64,000 nucleotides of DNA from Vicinamibacterales bacterium (GTDB lineage Bacteria; Acidobacteriota; Vicinamibacteria; Vicinamibacterales; 2-12-FULL-66-21). Position 1 is the first letter of the stretch, and each line of letters begins with the position of its first letter. A program made the position numbers and the translations under genes. Where the stretch lies: positions 1 through 64,000 of the forward strand of contig DASSPH010000022.1 of NCBI GenBank assembly GCA_035699745.1. The letters are read 5' to 3'. Below are positions 27,563-36,252 of the stretch, piece by piece. The notes beneath the pieces were generated by a model, which was not told the origin of the DNA, ran no database searches, and was given only the letters and a program-made list of their open reading frames with translations.

Positions 27563-29769
27563 ACAGACACCGTGTAGATCCGCAACGCCAGATGGCGCTG
27601 GTCGCCGCCGCCTCCGGCGCCGCCGGGGACGAAGAACTTCGAGCTTTCGAGCAGTACGTTCCCAGCGGCGGCCTCGATCAGCGCGGCGGGCAGCGTGACG
27701 GTCTGTTCGAAGTCCGCTGACGGCTCGAAGGCGCCGACCTCCCGGCCGCCCACCGAGATCCGCACCCGCGGCGCCGCGTCGTAGTAGCGCAGCGGCGACT
27801 CGCCGTTGAGCCGCAGTGTCACGTCGCGGCCGATCGGCCGGATCCAGAGGTTCGACGTCTCGCTCATCCACCGCCACGATCGGCCGGTCGCGGGATTGAA
27901 TTCGGGTTCCTGCCAGCCGGCGTCGTAGCCGACCATCGGGACCCCGGGCGGCTGCGCGTCGAACTGCTCCAGCGACACGCGTTCCCCGCCGGTGGCGCGG
28001 ACGTCCAGCGCCGCGTAGCCGGCACCCGACCCGAGGCTGCCGGACGGCAGCGACAGCCGGTGGAGGAAGAACCCCGGCGCCAGGGCATACGACGTCACCC
28101 GCGACCCGGCGAGCGTCACGTCGAGCGTCACCGGCCGGGGGCCCAGGTTGCGGCCGCCGAGGAGGACGGTCGTCTCGTCCGGGTGCCTGGCGATCCACGC
28201 GGTGGCCGGGGCTGTTTCGGGCCCGGTGCGATCGCGCGCGGTGACGCCGCCGACCTCCGCGGTGAGCGCCCAGCCGCGATCGAGCATCCATCGCGGCGGC
28301 TGCATCTCGTACCAGTCGATGTCTCCGGGCCGGGCGCCGCCGACGAACGGCGGCTCGGTGAAGCCCCAGCGGTACGCCCGGGCGAGCTCGCGCGCGTTGG
28401 CGTCGAAGAGCGCGAGGTCGGTCCGTCCGGGATCCGCGGCGAACCACACGCGCGCCGACGGCTGTTCCTTCCAGAGCGTCACCAGGGCGAGCCATTCGCG
28501 TCCGTGCGGCGCCCGCGTCACGCGCGCGGGCAGGATCGGCGCGGCCCATTCGGCCGCTCGGCGAATGCCGGCGTGCATCGCAATGGTGTCGACGCGGTTG
28601 GCCCCGTGCGCCGTCGCCGCCATGTCGTCGAAGGCGCGGAATGCCGGCGCGCCGTCCCGCGCGTAGACGCGCGACGCCGGCACCGCCGCCAGCAGCGACA
28701 GCGCCGCGATCCCGATCGCCGCGGCCGGCAGCGCGCGCGCCGGCAGCCCCTCGAGCGCCGCCATCGCCGCATAGGCCACCACCGGCACGAGCGGCAGCGC
28801 GTAGCGGATCGTCTGTGTTTCCTGCAGCAGCAGGTGGAACACGGCATACGGCCCCACCGCGAGGAGGACGGCGACGAGGACGCGCGGGGCGCGCCAGGCG
28901 ACGCGCAACGTGCCGACGACGGCCAGGGCGCACAGCACGAGGCCGGGCCGCCAGTCCCACGGCCACACGAACGTATTCGCGAGCGCCGCCGCGACCAGCC
29001 GCGCCGCCCCTTTCGGATCGCGCGGATCGAGATGCGTCCACAGCATCACCACCCCGGAGAAGTCCTCGCCGGCCTGCGATCCGAGCGCCTGCATGTAGGC
29101 CCCGGGCCCTCCGCTCGCAACGATCATCGGAATCGCCCAGACGAGCACGCCGCCGGCGATGGCGACGGTCGAGAGGAGCAGGGCGCGGGCGCGGCGCGCT
29201 CGCAGCACCGCGAAGGCGAGTGCCGGCAGGGTGAGCAGCGCCGTCTGCGATCGGATCCCCAGGGCGAGGCCGGCGAGCAGCGCCGCCCCGGCGAGCCGGC
29301 GATCCGGCGCCGGGCCGCCGCGCTCCACAATCAGCGCCAGCACCCAGGCGACGGCGGCAAATCCGAGCATGTCGCTGAGCGGCCGCAGCGCCGCGAACCA
29401 GAACAACGGCGACGTGACGGCGACGAGCGTCGCGCACCACGCCAGTCGATCGCGTCCTTCCAGTCGGCGGAAGAGCACCAGCAGGGCGGGAATCGCCGCC
29501 GTGCCGGCGAGCGCGCTCCAGATGGCGAGGCCGCGCGGCCCGGCGGCGTCGACGCCCGCACTCCTCAGCGCCGAGGTCGACGCCTTGGCCAACGCGATGA
29601 ACACCGGGTAGCCGGGCGGGTGCGGCTGATGACGCGCGACGTCGTACTCGCGCACGCCGAGCGCGAAGTTGATCGAGTCGATGTCTTCGAGCGTGCGGGG
29701 AAGGAAGGCGAGATGGGCGACGAGAAACAGCAGCAGCAGTGCGACGCCGGCCGAGCGCTGGGCCGTCAC
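27556..29769 (-). CDS. membrane glycosyltransferase, GT39/DPM-PMT-like
   Basis: A 737-residue protein with about nine to ten membrane helices in the first 420 residues and a large C-terminal periplasmic beta-rich part. The first loop has DIDSINFALGVREYD followed by HQPHPPGYPV, as in lipid-linked-sugar glycosyltransferases of the GT-C fold (acidic pair in the first loop). It probably uses a polyprenyl-linked sugar at the periplasmic face; acceptor unknown. The start overlaps the larE stop by 4 bp, so it is the third gene of the LysW-like/larE operon. Confidence 0.7.
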   Translation of the reverse strand: MTAQRSAGVALLLLFLVAHLAFLPRTLEDIDSINFALGVREYDVARHQPHPPGYPVFIALAKASTSALRSAGVDAAGPRGLAIWSALAGTAAIPALLVLFRRLEGRDRLAWCATLVAVTSPLFWFAALRPLSDMLGFAAVAWVLALIVERGGPAPDRRLAGAALLAGLALGIRSQTALLTLPALAFAVLRARRARALLLSTVAIAGGVLVWAIPMIVASGGPGAYMQALGSQAGEDFSGVVMLWTHLDPRDPKGAARLVAAALANTFVWPWDWRPGLVLCALAVVGTLRVAWRAPRVLVAVLLAVGPYAVFHLLLQETQTIRYALPLVPVVAYAAMAALEGLPARALPAAAIGIAALSLLAAVPASRVYARDGAPAFRAFDDMAATAHGANRVDTIAMHAGIRRAAEWAAPILPARVTRAPHGREWLALVTLWKEQPSARVWFAADPGRTDLALFDANARELARAYRWGFTEPPFVGGARPGDIDWYEMQPPRWMLDRGWALTAEVGGVTARDRTGPETAPATAWIARHPDETTVLLGGRNLGPRPVTLDVTLAGSRVTSYALAPGFFLHRLSLPSGSLGSGAGYAALDVRATGGERVSLEQFDAQPPGVPMVGYDAGWQEPEFNPATGRSWRWMSETSNLWIRPIGRDVTLRLNGESPLRYYDAAPRVRISVGGREVGAFEPSADFEQTVTLPAALIEAAAGNVLLESSKFFVPGGAGGGGDQRHLALRIYTVSVQ

Positions 29770-30647
29770 TCGATCGGTCGGAGCTTCAGCGCGTCGTTCA
29801 GGCTGCCGAGGCGATAGCCGCGCAGATCGACGGTCACGTGCGCGTAGCCGAGCGCGCGCAGGCCGCGATCGATCGCCTCGGCGATCTCCGGCTCCAGCGC
29901 CCGCGCGATCTCGTCGCGCCCGAGCTCGAGGCGCGCGAGGCTGTCGTGATGGCGCACGCGGCAGATGCGGAAGCCGAGATCGCGCAGCACGCGCTCGGCG
30001 GCCTCGATCGTCCGCAGCTTCGCTTCGGTGACTTCGGAATGATAGGGAATCCGCGACGACAGGCAGGCGGACGCCGGTTCGTCCCAGGTCGCCATGCCGG
30101 CGCGGCGCGCCAGCTCGCGAATCTCCGCCTTGGTCAGCCCGACGTCGTCGAGCGGACTGACGACGCCGAACTCGCGCGCCGCCTGGCGTCCCGGACGGTA
30201 ATCGCCGCGGTCGTCGGCATTGCTGCCGTCGGCGACGGCGTCGAACCCGCGCGCCCGCGCGATCGCGGTGAGCTTGGTATAGAGCTCGTGCTTGCAGTAG
30301 TAGCAGCGGTTGGCGGGATTGGCGCGATAGTCCGGGTTGTCGATCTCCGAGGTGCGCACCATCTCGTGGCGGAGATGAAACGCCCGCGCCGTGCCGATAG
30401 CTAGATCGCGGTGGCGGTCGGGATAACTGGGACTGTCGGCGGTGACGCAGATCGAGCGATCGCCGAGCACGCGTCTGGCGGTGATGCCGAGGAAGGCGCT
30501 GTCGACGCCGCCGCTGTAGGCGACGAGCAGGGACCCCAGGGCGGCGAGCCGCGCGTCGAGCGCCGCGGCCTTGGCCTCGAGGTCAGAATCCGCAGGCTGA
30601 ATCCCGGGGTGAACAGCGTTCAACGGGTCCAGCGGCGGCAGGGTCAC
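29766..30647 (-). CDS. larE: LarE-type ATP-dependent sacrificial sulfur transferase
   Basis: A 293-residue PP-loop protein. The N-terminal SGGVDSAFLG (about residue 45) adenylates the pyridinium cofactor precursor, and DEPASACLSSRIPY holds the Cys that donates its sulfur in LarE of the nickel-pincer cofactor pathway; CYYCKHELY is also conserved. The GTG start overlaps the carrier protein stop by 4 bp. No larA, larB or larC is in the window, so its sulfur acceptor here is open; related PP-loop enzymes can serve other thiolations. Confidence 0.85.
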   Translation of the reverse strand: MTLPPLDPLNAVHPGIQPADSDLEAKAAALDARLAALGSLLVAYSGGVDSAFLGITARRVLGDRSICVTADSPSYPDRHRDLAIGTARAFHLRHEMVRTSEIDNPDYRANPANRCYYCKHELYTKLTAIARARGFDAVADGSNADDRGDYRPGRQAAREFGVVSPLDDVGLTKAEIRELARRAGMATWDEPASACLSSRIPYHSEVTEAKLRTIEAAERVLRDLGFRICRVRHHDSLARLELGRDEIARALEPEIAEAIDRGLRALGYAHVTVDLRGYRLGSLNDALKLRPIE

Positions 30648-30901
30648 TCGTCCCAGTTCTCCTTCTCGTCCTCGTCCTCGTCTTCGTCGTCGTCGTCGTC
30701 GTCGAAGTCGTCCGTGTCATCGTCGTCGGCGGTCTCGTCGTCCTCGTCGTCGTCGTCTTCGTCGGAGAGTTCGAGCTCGATGGGAGACGTGCTCGTGACC
30801 TCGAGATTCGAGCCGCAGTCCGGGCAGCTGATCAGGTCCCCCTTGTCGACGTCGAACTCGTCGACCTCGATCTCTGCGTCACATTCCGGACAGGTGGCCA
30901 T
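30644..30901 (-). CDS. lysW: LysW-like amino-group carrier protein with extended acidic tail
   Basis: An 85-residue acidic protein. The N-terminal 40 residues form a zinc ribbon, CPEC with a following CPDCGSNLEV, as in LysW/ArgW carriers, followed by PIELEL and then about 35 residues almost wholly Asp and Glu, and a C-terminus NWDE matching the EDWGE end of LysW, whose last Glu carries the amino-adipate or glutamate substrate. Usual LysW is about 54 residues, so the acidic insert is odd. A good AGGAG lies 6 bases before the ATG. No lysX or other lysine genes are adjacent; a generic zinc-ribbon protein is the alternative. Confidence 0.65.
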   Translation of the reverse strand: MATCPECDAEIEVDEFDVDKGDLISCPDCGSNLEVTSTSPIELELSDEDDDDEDDETADDDDTDDFDDDDDDEDEDEDEKENWDE

Positions 30902-30934
30902 ACACGCTCCTGGCAAACGCCGATAGAAGTACGA

Positions 30935-30964
30935 ATTATAACGAGAACCTGATAAATTGCGCAA
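30935..30964 (-). promoter_or_regulatory. sigma70-type promoter for the lysW-larE operon
   Basis: A perfect TATAAT -10 box (30935-30940, minus strand) is preceded by TTGCGC (30959-30964) with an 18-bp spacer. It reads toward the carrier gene whose start is at 30901, giving a leader of about 27 nt that holds the AGGAG ribosome binding site. Confidence 0.6.
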
Positions 30965-30972
30965 TCAAGCCG

Positions 30973-31677
30973 GTGAGCAATAAGACCGTTGTCGTCGCCG
31001 ACGATACCGCGTTCGTGCGCGATCGGTTCGCCACGGCGCTCGTGGGCGCGGGCCATCGGGCCCTGCCCGTGAAGAGCGCCGCCGAACTGCTGGCGCACAT
31101 CCGCGAGGAGCTGTCCCAGATCGACCTTCTGGTGCTCGACCTGCGCCTGCCCCACGCGGGCGGGGTGGAGATGGTGCGCAGCATCCGGAAGATCGACGGC
31201 GGCCGGCTGCCGATCCTGGTCTTCAGCGGGACGATCGCCAACGCCGCCGAGGTGCGCGATCTGGCGGCGCTCGGGGTGTCCGGCTACGTGAACGAATACA
31301 GCGCGGTCCAGAACATTCTGCCGTCGCTCGCCCCGCACCTCTTCCCCGACAACTTCAACCGCCGCGGCAGCCCGCGGGTCGTGCTCGGGATCCCGGTCGC
31401 CTACCGGTTCGGCAACACCATCGCCGCGGCGCTGACGCTGAATCTGAGCAAGGGGGGCGTCGCGATCCGGACGATGAGCCCGCTCGATCAGAACGCCAAG
31501 GTGCGCGTGCGGTTCCGCCTGCCGGGCTCGAAGGTCGACGTGGAAGCGGACTCGCGCGTCGCGTGGAGCGATCGGCGCGTCGGGATGGGGCTGCAGTTCG
31601 AGAAGGTGGAGTCCGCCGACCAGGCTGCGATCGACGAGTTCGTCGATCAGCACTTCTTCACGAATCGCAAGGCTTGA
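30973..31677 (+). CDS. response-regulator receiver fused to PilZ domain
   Basis: A 234-residue protein starting at GTG. Residues 1-120 form a receiver domain with acidic pair D10-D11 and the phospho-acceptor D56 in LVLDLRLP; the Lys expected near the end of the domain is not seen in GYVNEY. Residues 130-230 form a PilZ domain with the c-di-GMP motifs RRGSPR and NLSKGG. It should join phosphorelay input to c-di-GMP binding, for example in motility or surface control. No kinase gene is adjacent. Confidence 0.88.
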   Translation: MSNKTVVVADDTAFVRDRFATALVGAGHRALPVKSAAELLAHIREELSQIDLLVLDLRLPHAGGVEMVRSIRKIDGGRLPILVFSGTIANAAEVRDLAALGVSGYVNEYSAVQNILPSLAPHLFPDNFNRRGSPRVVLGIPVAYRFGNTIAAALTLNLSKGGVAIRTMSPLDQNAKVRVRFRLPGSKVDVEADSRVAWSDRRVGMGLQFEKVESADQAAIDEFVDQHFFTNRKA

Positions 31678-31695
31678 TCAGGGCGCGGCTGCGGC

Positions 31696-31791
31696 ATGCT
31701 TACCCAACTCGGGAACGAAGTATCCGAGGTTCGTCAGATGCTCACGCGCCTCGTTCAGACCGTGGCGGCCGCGGCGTCGCGACCACGATAG
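31696..31791 (+). CDS. possible 31-residue ORF
   Basis: In the 249-bp gap between the PilZ protein and the P-type ATPase there is a short frame, MLTQLGNEVSEVRQMLTRL through SRPR, with an amphipathic helical look. There is no clear ribosome binding site, so it may be chance. The rest of the gap holds nothing recognisable besides the GCGGAC repeat near its right end. Confidence 0.2.
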   Translation: MLTQLGNEVSEVRQMLTRLVQTVAAAASRPR

Positions 31792-31861
31792 GCAACCGGT
31801 GAACCGCAGTCGAGCACGATGTCGTTCGGCGAATCGATCACACGTCCGGCGGCGAGGGCGA

Positions 31862-31916
31862 GCGGCACGCGCGAAAGCGGACGGCGGAGAGCGGACGGCC
31901 GACAGCGGACAGCGGC
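31862..31916. repeat. GCGGACGGCGGA-unit repeat
   Basis: Five to six degenerate copies of GCGGAC/GCGGAG units precede the stop codon of the P-type ATPase gene. The unit is related to that at 6764-6842. Confidence 0.55.
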
Positions 31917-31926
31917 TCGCGCCGAG

Positions 31927-34056
31927 CTACTCCCGCAGCAGCCGCAGCGCGTTCGCGATCACGATCAGCGACGCGCCCATATCGGCGAGCACCGCCATCC
32001 ACAGCGTGGCCACGCCGAGGATCGCCATCACCAGGAACGCCCCCTTCAGCACGATCGAGAAGGCGATGTTCGCGCGGATGTTGCGGACGGTCGCGCGGCT
32101 CAGGCGCAGCGCGTAGGGAATCTTGAGCAGTTCATCCGCCATCAGCGCGATGTCGGCGGTCTCGAGCGCGGCGTCGCTGCCGGCGGCGCCCATCGCGATG
32201 CCGACGTCGGCGGTTGCCAGCGCCGGCGCGTCGTTGACCCCGTCGCCGACCATCGCGACCGTGCCGAAGCGCGCCTTCAGATCCTCGATCGCCTCCACCT
32301 TGCCCGCCGGCAGCAGGCCGGCGCGGACTTCGTCGACGCCGATGGCGGCGTTGAGCGCGGCGGCGGCTGACGGGTGATCGCCGGTCAGCAGCGCCACGTG
32401 GCGGATCCCGTGATCGCGCAGCATCTGCACCGCGTCGCGCGCCGCCTCGCGCGGCCGGTCCGCCACGCCGATCGCGCCGATCGGTTCGTTGGCGCCGACG
32501 ATCACCGTCGTCGTCGCGCCGGCGGCCACGCGATCCAGCGCCTGGTGGACGGCGGGAGAGCAGAGACCGCGCTCGTCGAACAGCCGGTGGCTGCCGACCA
32601 CGAGGGGAGCGCCGCCGGCGCGCGCCTCGGCGCCGAGCCCGGGGAGCGCCTGGAACCGCTCGACGGTCACGAGCGGCAGCTGGCGCTCGCGCGCGTGCGC
32701 CACGATGGCGGCGCCGATCGGGTGCTCGGACAGCGCCTCGACCGACGCGGCGAGCTGAAGCACGCGGTCGGCGGACTCGACGCCGAGCGCGGTGACGTCC
32801 ACCACGCGCAGCTCCCCCTTGGTCAGCGTCCCGGTCTTGTCGAACGCGACGCAGCGCACCTCCGCGAGCCGCTCCAGCCGCGCGCCCCCCTTGATGAGCA
32901 CCCCCTTGCGGGCCGCCGCGGCGAGCGCGGACACGATCGAGACCGGCGTGGAAATCACCAGCGCGCACGGACAGGAGATGACGAGCAGCACGAGCGCGCG
33001 GTAGATCCAGACGCTCCAGTCGCCGCCGCCCGCCAGCGGCGGGGCGACCGCGACCAGCGCGGCGATCGCGAGCACCGCCGGCGTGTAGACGCGGGCGAAC
33101 CGTTCGACGAACGTCTGGCTCGGCGCGCGCTGGGCCTGCGCGCGCTCGACGAGATCGATGATGCGCGCGAGCGTCGAGTCGGCGCGGCGCCGCGTGACCC
33201 GCACGTCCAGCGATCCGCGGCCGTTGATCGTTCCCGCGTACACCTCGTCGTCCGGCCGTTTCTCGACCGGCAGCGACTCGCCGGTGACCGGCGCCTGGTT
33301 GACGTGGCTGTCGCCGGCGAGCACGCGGCCGTCGAGCGGGATCTTCTCGCCAGGGCGGACGACCACGGTGTCGCCGATGGCGATGCCGTCCACGGGCATC
33401 TTCCGCAGCTCGCCGCTGACGGCATCGCGGACCAGCGCGTCCGCGGGGGCGAGATCCATCAGCGCGCTGATCGCTCCGCGCGCGCGATCCATCGCCCGCG
33501 CTTCGAGCAGCTGCGCCAGCGCGAAGAGGAACACCACGGTTGCCCCTTCGCCCCACTCGCCGAGCACCATCGCGCCCACCACCGCGACGAGCATCAGCAC
33601 GTTGATGTCGAGCGCCAGCGAACGCGCCGCGTGCAGCGCGCGGCGCACGCTGTAGAATCCGCCGCTCGCGATCGCCAGCCCATACGCCGCAATCGCCAGC
33701 CGCCGATCGATGCCGGCAAGCTCCACCGCCATCCCGGCGGCGACGAGCGCGCCCGACAGCATGACGAACAGGCGGCGCGTCGCCGCCGACGGCGCCCGCC
33801 CCACCGGCTGCTCGTGCTCGAGCCAGGCGCGCATCCCGGTCTGCGCGACCGCTTCGGCGATCGTCGACGTGTTCAGTCTGGCGGCGTCGTAGGTGATCGT
33901 CAGGCGCTGCTGCAGCACGTCCGCGGAAATGGCTTCGAGTCCGGCCAGCTTCCCGAGGCGCTTCTCGAGGATCGCCACTTCTTCATGGCAGTCCATCCCC
34001 TCGATCTTGAAGACCGACTCGGCGTGAACCTGGCACACCTGGCAGACGGCGGCCAT
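31927..34056 (-). CDS. P1B-type heavy metal (Zn/Cd/Co) exporting ATPase
   Basis: A 709-residue inner-membrane ATPase. It has an N-terminal heavy-metal domain whose motif is GMDCHEE (residues 20-26) rather than GMxCxxC, so one metal Cys is replaced by Glu. Further on are TGES (about 259), the membrane metal site CPC (362-364), the phosphorylated Asp in DKTGT (about 406-410), SEHP and GDGVND. The CPC motif and the SmtB-type regulator beside it point to zinc or cadmium export. The ATG shares one base with the regulator's stop. Confidence 0.93.
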   Translation of the reverse strand: MAAVCQVCQVHAESVFKIEGMDCHEEVAILEKRLGKLAGLEAISADVLQQRLTITYDAARLNTSTIAEAVAQTGMRAWLEHEQPVGRAPSAATRRLFVMLSGALVAAGMAVELAGIDRRLAIAAYGLAIASGGFYSVRRALHAARSLALDINVLMLVAVVGAMVLGEWGEGATVVFLFALAQLLEARAMDRARGAISALMDLAPADALVRDAVSGELRKMPVDGIAIGDTVVVRPGEKIPLDGRVLAGDSHVNQAPVTGESLPVEKRPDDEVYAGTINGRGSLDVRVTRRRADSTLARIIDLVERAQAQRAPSQTFVERFARVYTPAVLAIAALVAVAPPLAGGGDWSVWIYRALVLLVISCPCALVISTPVSIVSALAAAARKGVLIKGGARLERLAEVRCVAFDKTGTLTKGELRVVDVTALGVESADRVLQLAASVEALSEHPIGAAIVAHARERQLPLVTVERFQALPGLGAEARAGGAPLVVGSHRLFDERGLCSPAVHQALDRVAAGATTTVIVGANEPIGAIGVADRPREAARDAVQMLRDHGIRHVALLTGDHPSAAAALNAAIGVDEVRAGLLPAGKVEAIEDLKARFGTVAMVGDGVNDAPALATADVGIAMGAAGSDAALETADIALMADELLKIPYALRLSRATVRNIRANIAFSIVLKGAFLVMAILGVATLWMAVLADMGASLIVIANALRLLRE

Positions 34057-34367
34057 CAGCGGGCGTCCTCGGTGACGTGCCGCAGGCCCTGCTGAAAGAG
34101 GCTCAGGACGTGCTGGTCGTCGAGCGCGTAGTAGACGCAGCGCCCTTCGCGGCGCCCGCGCACGATCCGCAGCGTGCGCATCAGGCGCAACTGATGCGAC
34201 ACCGCCGATTCGCTGATCTCGACGCGATCGGCGATCTCGTGCACGCACAGCTCGCCGTCGGCGAGCGCGTCGACGATGCGGACGCGGGTGGGATCGCCGA
34301 GTATGCGGAACGTCGCGGCGAGCGCCTGGACGACCTTGGGATCGGTGAGCGGGGCGATGGTAGACAT
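34056..34367 (-). CDS. ArsR/SmtB family metal-sensing repressor
   Basis: A 103-residue winged-helix repressor with the DNA-reading segment ISESAVSHQLRLMRTL. Near the C-terminus the spacing D-x-H-x10-H-x2-E (DQH then HVTE) reproduces the alpha5 zinc site of SmtB/CzrA proteins. It starts the repressor-ATPase operon, and a perfect inverted repeat lies 8 bp upstream of its start. Expected role: release of the operator when zinc or cadmium binds, turning on the pump. Confidence 0.92.
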   Translation of the reverse strand: MSTIAPLTDPKVVQALAATFRILGDPTRVRIVDALADGELCVHEIADRVEISESAVSHQLRLMRTLRIVRGRREGRCVYYALDDQHVLSLFQQGLRHVTEDAR

Positions 34368-34374
34368 CTGAATA

Positions 34375-34392
34375 TCTGAGCAAACCCTCAGA
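34375..34392. promoter_or_regulatory. predicted SmtB/ArsR operator
   Basis: A perfect inverted repeat TCTGAG-caaacc-CTCAGA lies just upstream of the repressor gene, embedded in AATATCTGAG, which resembles the ATA-N-TGA half-site of the family. Its place over the promoter region supports autoregulation. Confidence 0.6.
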
Positions 34393-34400
34393 CGTCTATG

Positions 34401-34430
34401 TTGACACAGTTTCGACCCTACCGGTAGACT
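34401..34430 (+). promoter_or_regulatory. possible promoter for the ABC exporter operon
   Basis: TTGACA (34401-34406), an 18-bp spacer, then TAGACT (34425-34430), reading toward the ABC gene start at 34483. The -35 box is perfect, the -10 box is weak. It lies 8 bp from the repressor operator, so cross-control by the metal sensor is possible. Confidence 0.45.
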
Positions 34431-34482
34431 CCCAGATTGGCCCATAAAAAGCTTTGTTGTCTATAGATTACGGAGACGCGAC

Positions 34483-35496
34483 GTGATTGAGGTCCAACAC
34501 CTCACCAAGCGCTACGGCCGAGTCACGGCCGTGGACGACGTGAGCTTCCGGGTGGAACCGGGCGAGATCCTGGGCTTCCTTGGCCCAAACGGCGCCGGCA
34601 AGACCACCACCATGCGGATTCTGACCGGCTACATGCCCGCGTCCGAGGGACGCGCCACCGTCGCCGGTTACGACGTCTTCACCCACCCGATCGAGGCCAA
34701 GCGCCGGACCGGCTATCTCCCGGAGACGCCGCCCCTCTATCCCGACATGACGGTGCGCGAGTATCTGGACTTCGTGGCGCGCATCAAGGGCGTGCCGGCC
34801 GCCGAGCGCAAGGCGCGCGTCGACGGCGTCATGCAGCGCACCCACGTCGCCGACATGGCCGGGCGCCACTGCGGCAAGCTGTCGAAAGGCTACCGGCAGC
34901 GCGTCGGCCTCGCCCAGGCGATCATCCACAATCCCGAGGTGCTGATCCTCGACGAGCCCACCGCCGGGCTCGATCCGAAGCAGATCATCGAGACGCGCGA
35001 TCTGATCCGCGGCCTCGCCGGCGATCACACCATCGTGCTGAGCACGCACATCCTGCCCGAGGTGTCGCAGACCTGCCAGCGCGTCGTGATCATCAACAAG
35101 GGACGCGTCGTCGCGGTCGATACGCCGGACAATCTCGCGGCGCGGATGCGCGGCGCCGAGACGCTCTACGTGCAGGTGGACGCGCCGGGCGCAGACGTGC
35201 CGGGAGCGCTGGCGGCGGTGCCCGGTGTGCTGCGCGTCGCCGCGGCGGACATGCGGTCGGGCTCCGGCGCCTTCGAGGTCGCCGCCGAACAGGGACGCGA
35301 CATCCGCCGCGACGTGGCGCGCGAGATCGTGGCGCGCGGGTGGGGGCTGCTGGAGCTGCGGCCGATGCGCGTCAGCCTGGAAGAGGTCTTCCTGCAGGTC
35401 ACGACCGAGGAGAAGCCGGAAGACGCCGCCGCCGCGGAACCGCCGGCGGCGACCGGCGATCAGACGCCCGCCGGCGAGGAGGCCCCTCATGCGTAA
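34483..35496 (+). CDS. ABC transporter ATP-binding protein, GldA-like
   Basis: A 337-residue ABC ATPase starting at GTG. Walker A is GPNGAGKTT (about residues 37-45), the signature is LSKGYRQRVGLAQ, and Walker B is LILDEPTAGLDP. The C-terminal 100 residues form the accessory domain seen in ABC-2 exporters of the GldA/NosF group, ending in an acidic Ala/Pro-rich tail. It is the first of four overlapping or abutting genes (ATPase, permease, GldG-like, DUF4340). Confidence 0.9.
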   Translation: MIEVQHLTKRYGRVTAVDDVSFRVEPGEILGFLGPNGAGKTTTMRILTGYMPASEGRATVAGYDVFTHPIEAKRRTGYLPETPPLYPDMTVREYLDFVARIKGVPAAERKARVDGVMQRTHVADMAGRHCGKLSKGYRQRVGLAQAIIHNPEVLILDEPTAGLDPKQIIETRDLIRGLAGDHTIVLSTHILPEVSQTCQRVVIINKGRVVAVDTPDNLAARMRGAETLYVQVDAPGADVPGALAAVPGVLRVAAADMRSGSGAFEVAAEQGRDIRRDVAREIVARGWGLLELRPMRVSLEEVFLQVTTEEKPEDAAAAEPPAATGDQTPAGEEAPHA

Positions 35497-36250
35497 CGTC
35501 CTCGCGATTGCCGACAAGGAGCTGCGCTCCTATTTCGCGTCGCCGATCGCCTACATCCTGATCGGCTTCTTCCTGCTGCCGTTCGGCGTGTTCTTCTATC
35601 TGTATCTCTCGACCTTCGTGAAACAGAGCCTGCAGATGGCGCAGTTCGGCGGGGCGATGAACGTCAACCAGCAGGTCATCCGCTACGTGCTGCAGAACGC
35701 GTCCGTCATCATCCTGTTCATCATGCCGATGATCACGATGCGGACGTACTCGGAGGAGAAGCGTTCCGGGTCGATCGAGCTGCTGCTCACCTCGCCGCTG
35801 ACCGACGTCGAGATCATCCTCGGCAAGTTCTTCGGCGCGCTCGGCCTCTACATCGCGATGCTCGCGGTGACGCTGCTCTACATGGCGATTCTCTTCGTCT
35901 ACGGCAACCCGGAGTGGCGGCCGCTGGTGGCGGCGTATCTCGGACTGCTGCTGATGGGCGGGGCGTTCATCTCGATCGGCCTGCTCATCTCGAGCACGAC
36001 CAGCAACCAGATCGTCGCCGGCGTGGTCACGTTCGTGGTGTTCCTGCTCTTCTGGATCGTCGGCTGGTTCGCCGACACCGCCGGACCGACGATCGGGCCG
36101 ATCACCTCGTGGCTGTCGATCACCGAGCACTTCGACGATTTCTCGAAAGGGATCGTCGACACCAAGCACGTGCTGTACTACCTGAGCCTGATTACCTTCG
36201 GCCTGTTCCTCACCGCCAAGTCGGTCGACACGGAAAGGTGGCGAGGCTGA
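35489..36250 (+). CDS. ABC-2 type permease, GldF-like
   Basis: A 253-residue membrane protein with six membrane helices, beginning NVLAIADKELRSYFASPIAY and containing TMRTYSEEKRSGSIELLLTSP, a hallmark of the GldF/NosY permeases. It overlaps the ATPase gene by 8 bp. Together they form the membrane part of an exporter whose cargo is unknown. Confidence 0.9.
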   Translation: MRNVLAIADKELRSYFASPIAYILIGFFLLPFGVFFYLYLSTFVKQSLQMAQFGGAMNVNQQVIRYVLQNASVIILFIMPMITMRTYSEEKRSGSIELLLTSPLTDVEIILGKFFGALGLYIAMLAVTLLYMAILFVYGNPEWRPLVAAYLGLLLMGGAFISIGLLISSTTSNQIVAGVVTFVVFLLFWIVGWFADTAGPTIGPITSWLSITEHFDDFSKGIVDTKHVLYYLSLITFGLFLTAKSVDTERWRG

Positions 36251-36252
36251 CC

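Noticed and set aside
30411-30926. A plus-strand Ser-rich frame opposite larE and the LysW-like gene
   Set aside because: The poly-Ser run is the antisense reading of the Asp/Glu tract; no start signal or family match.
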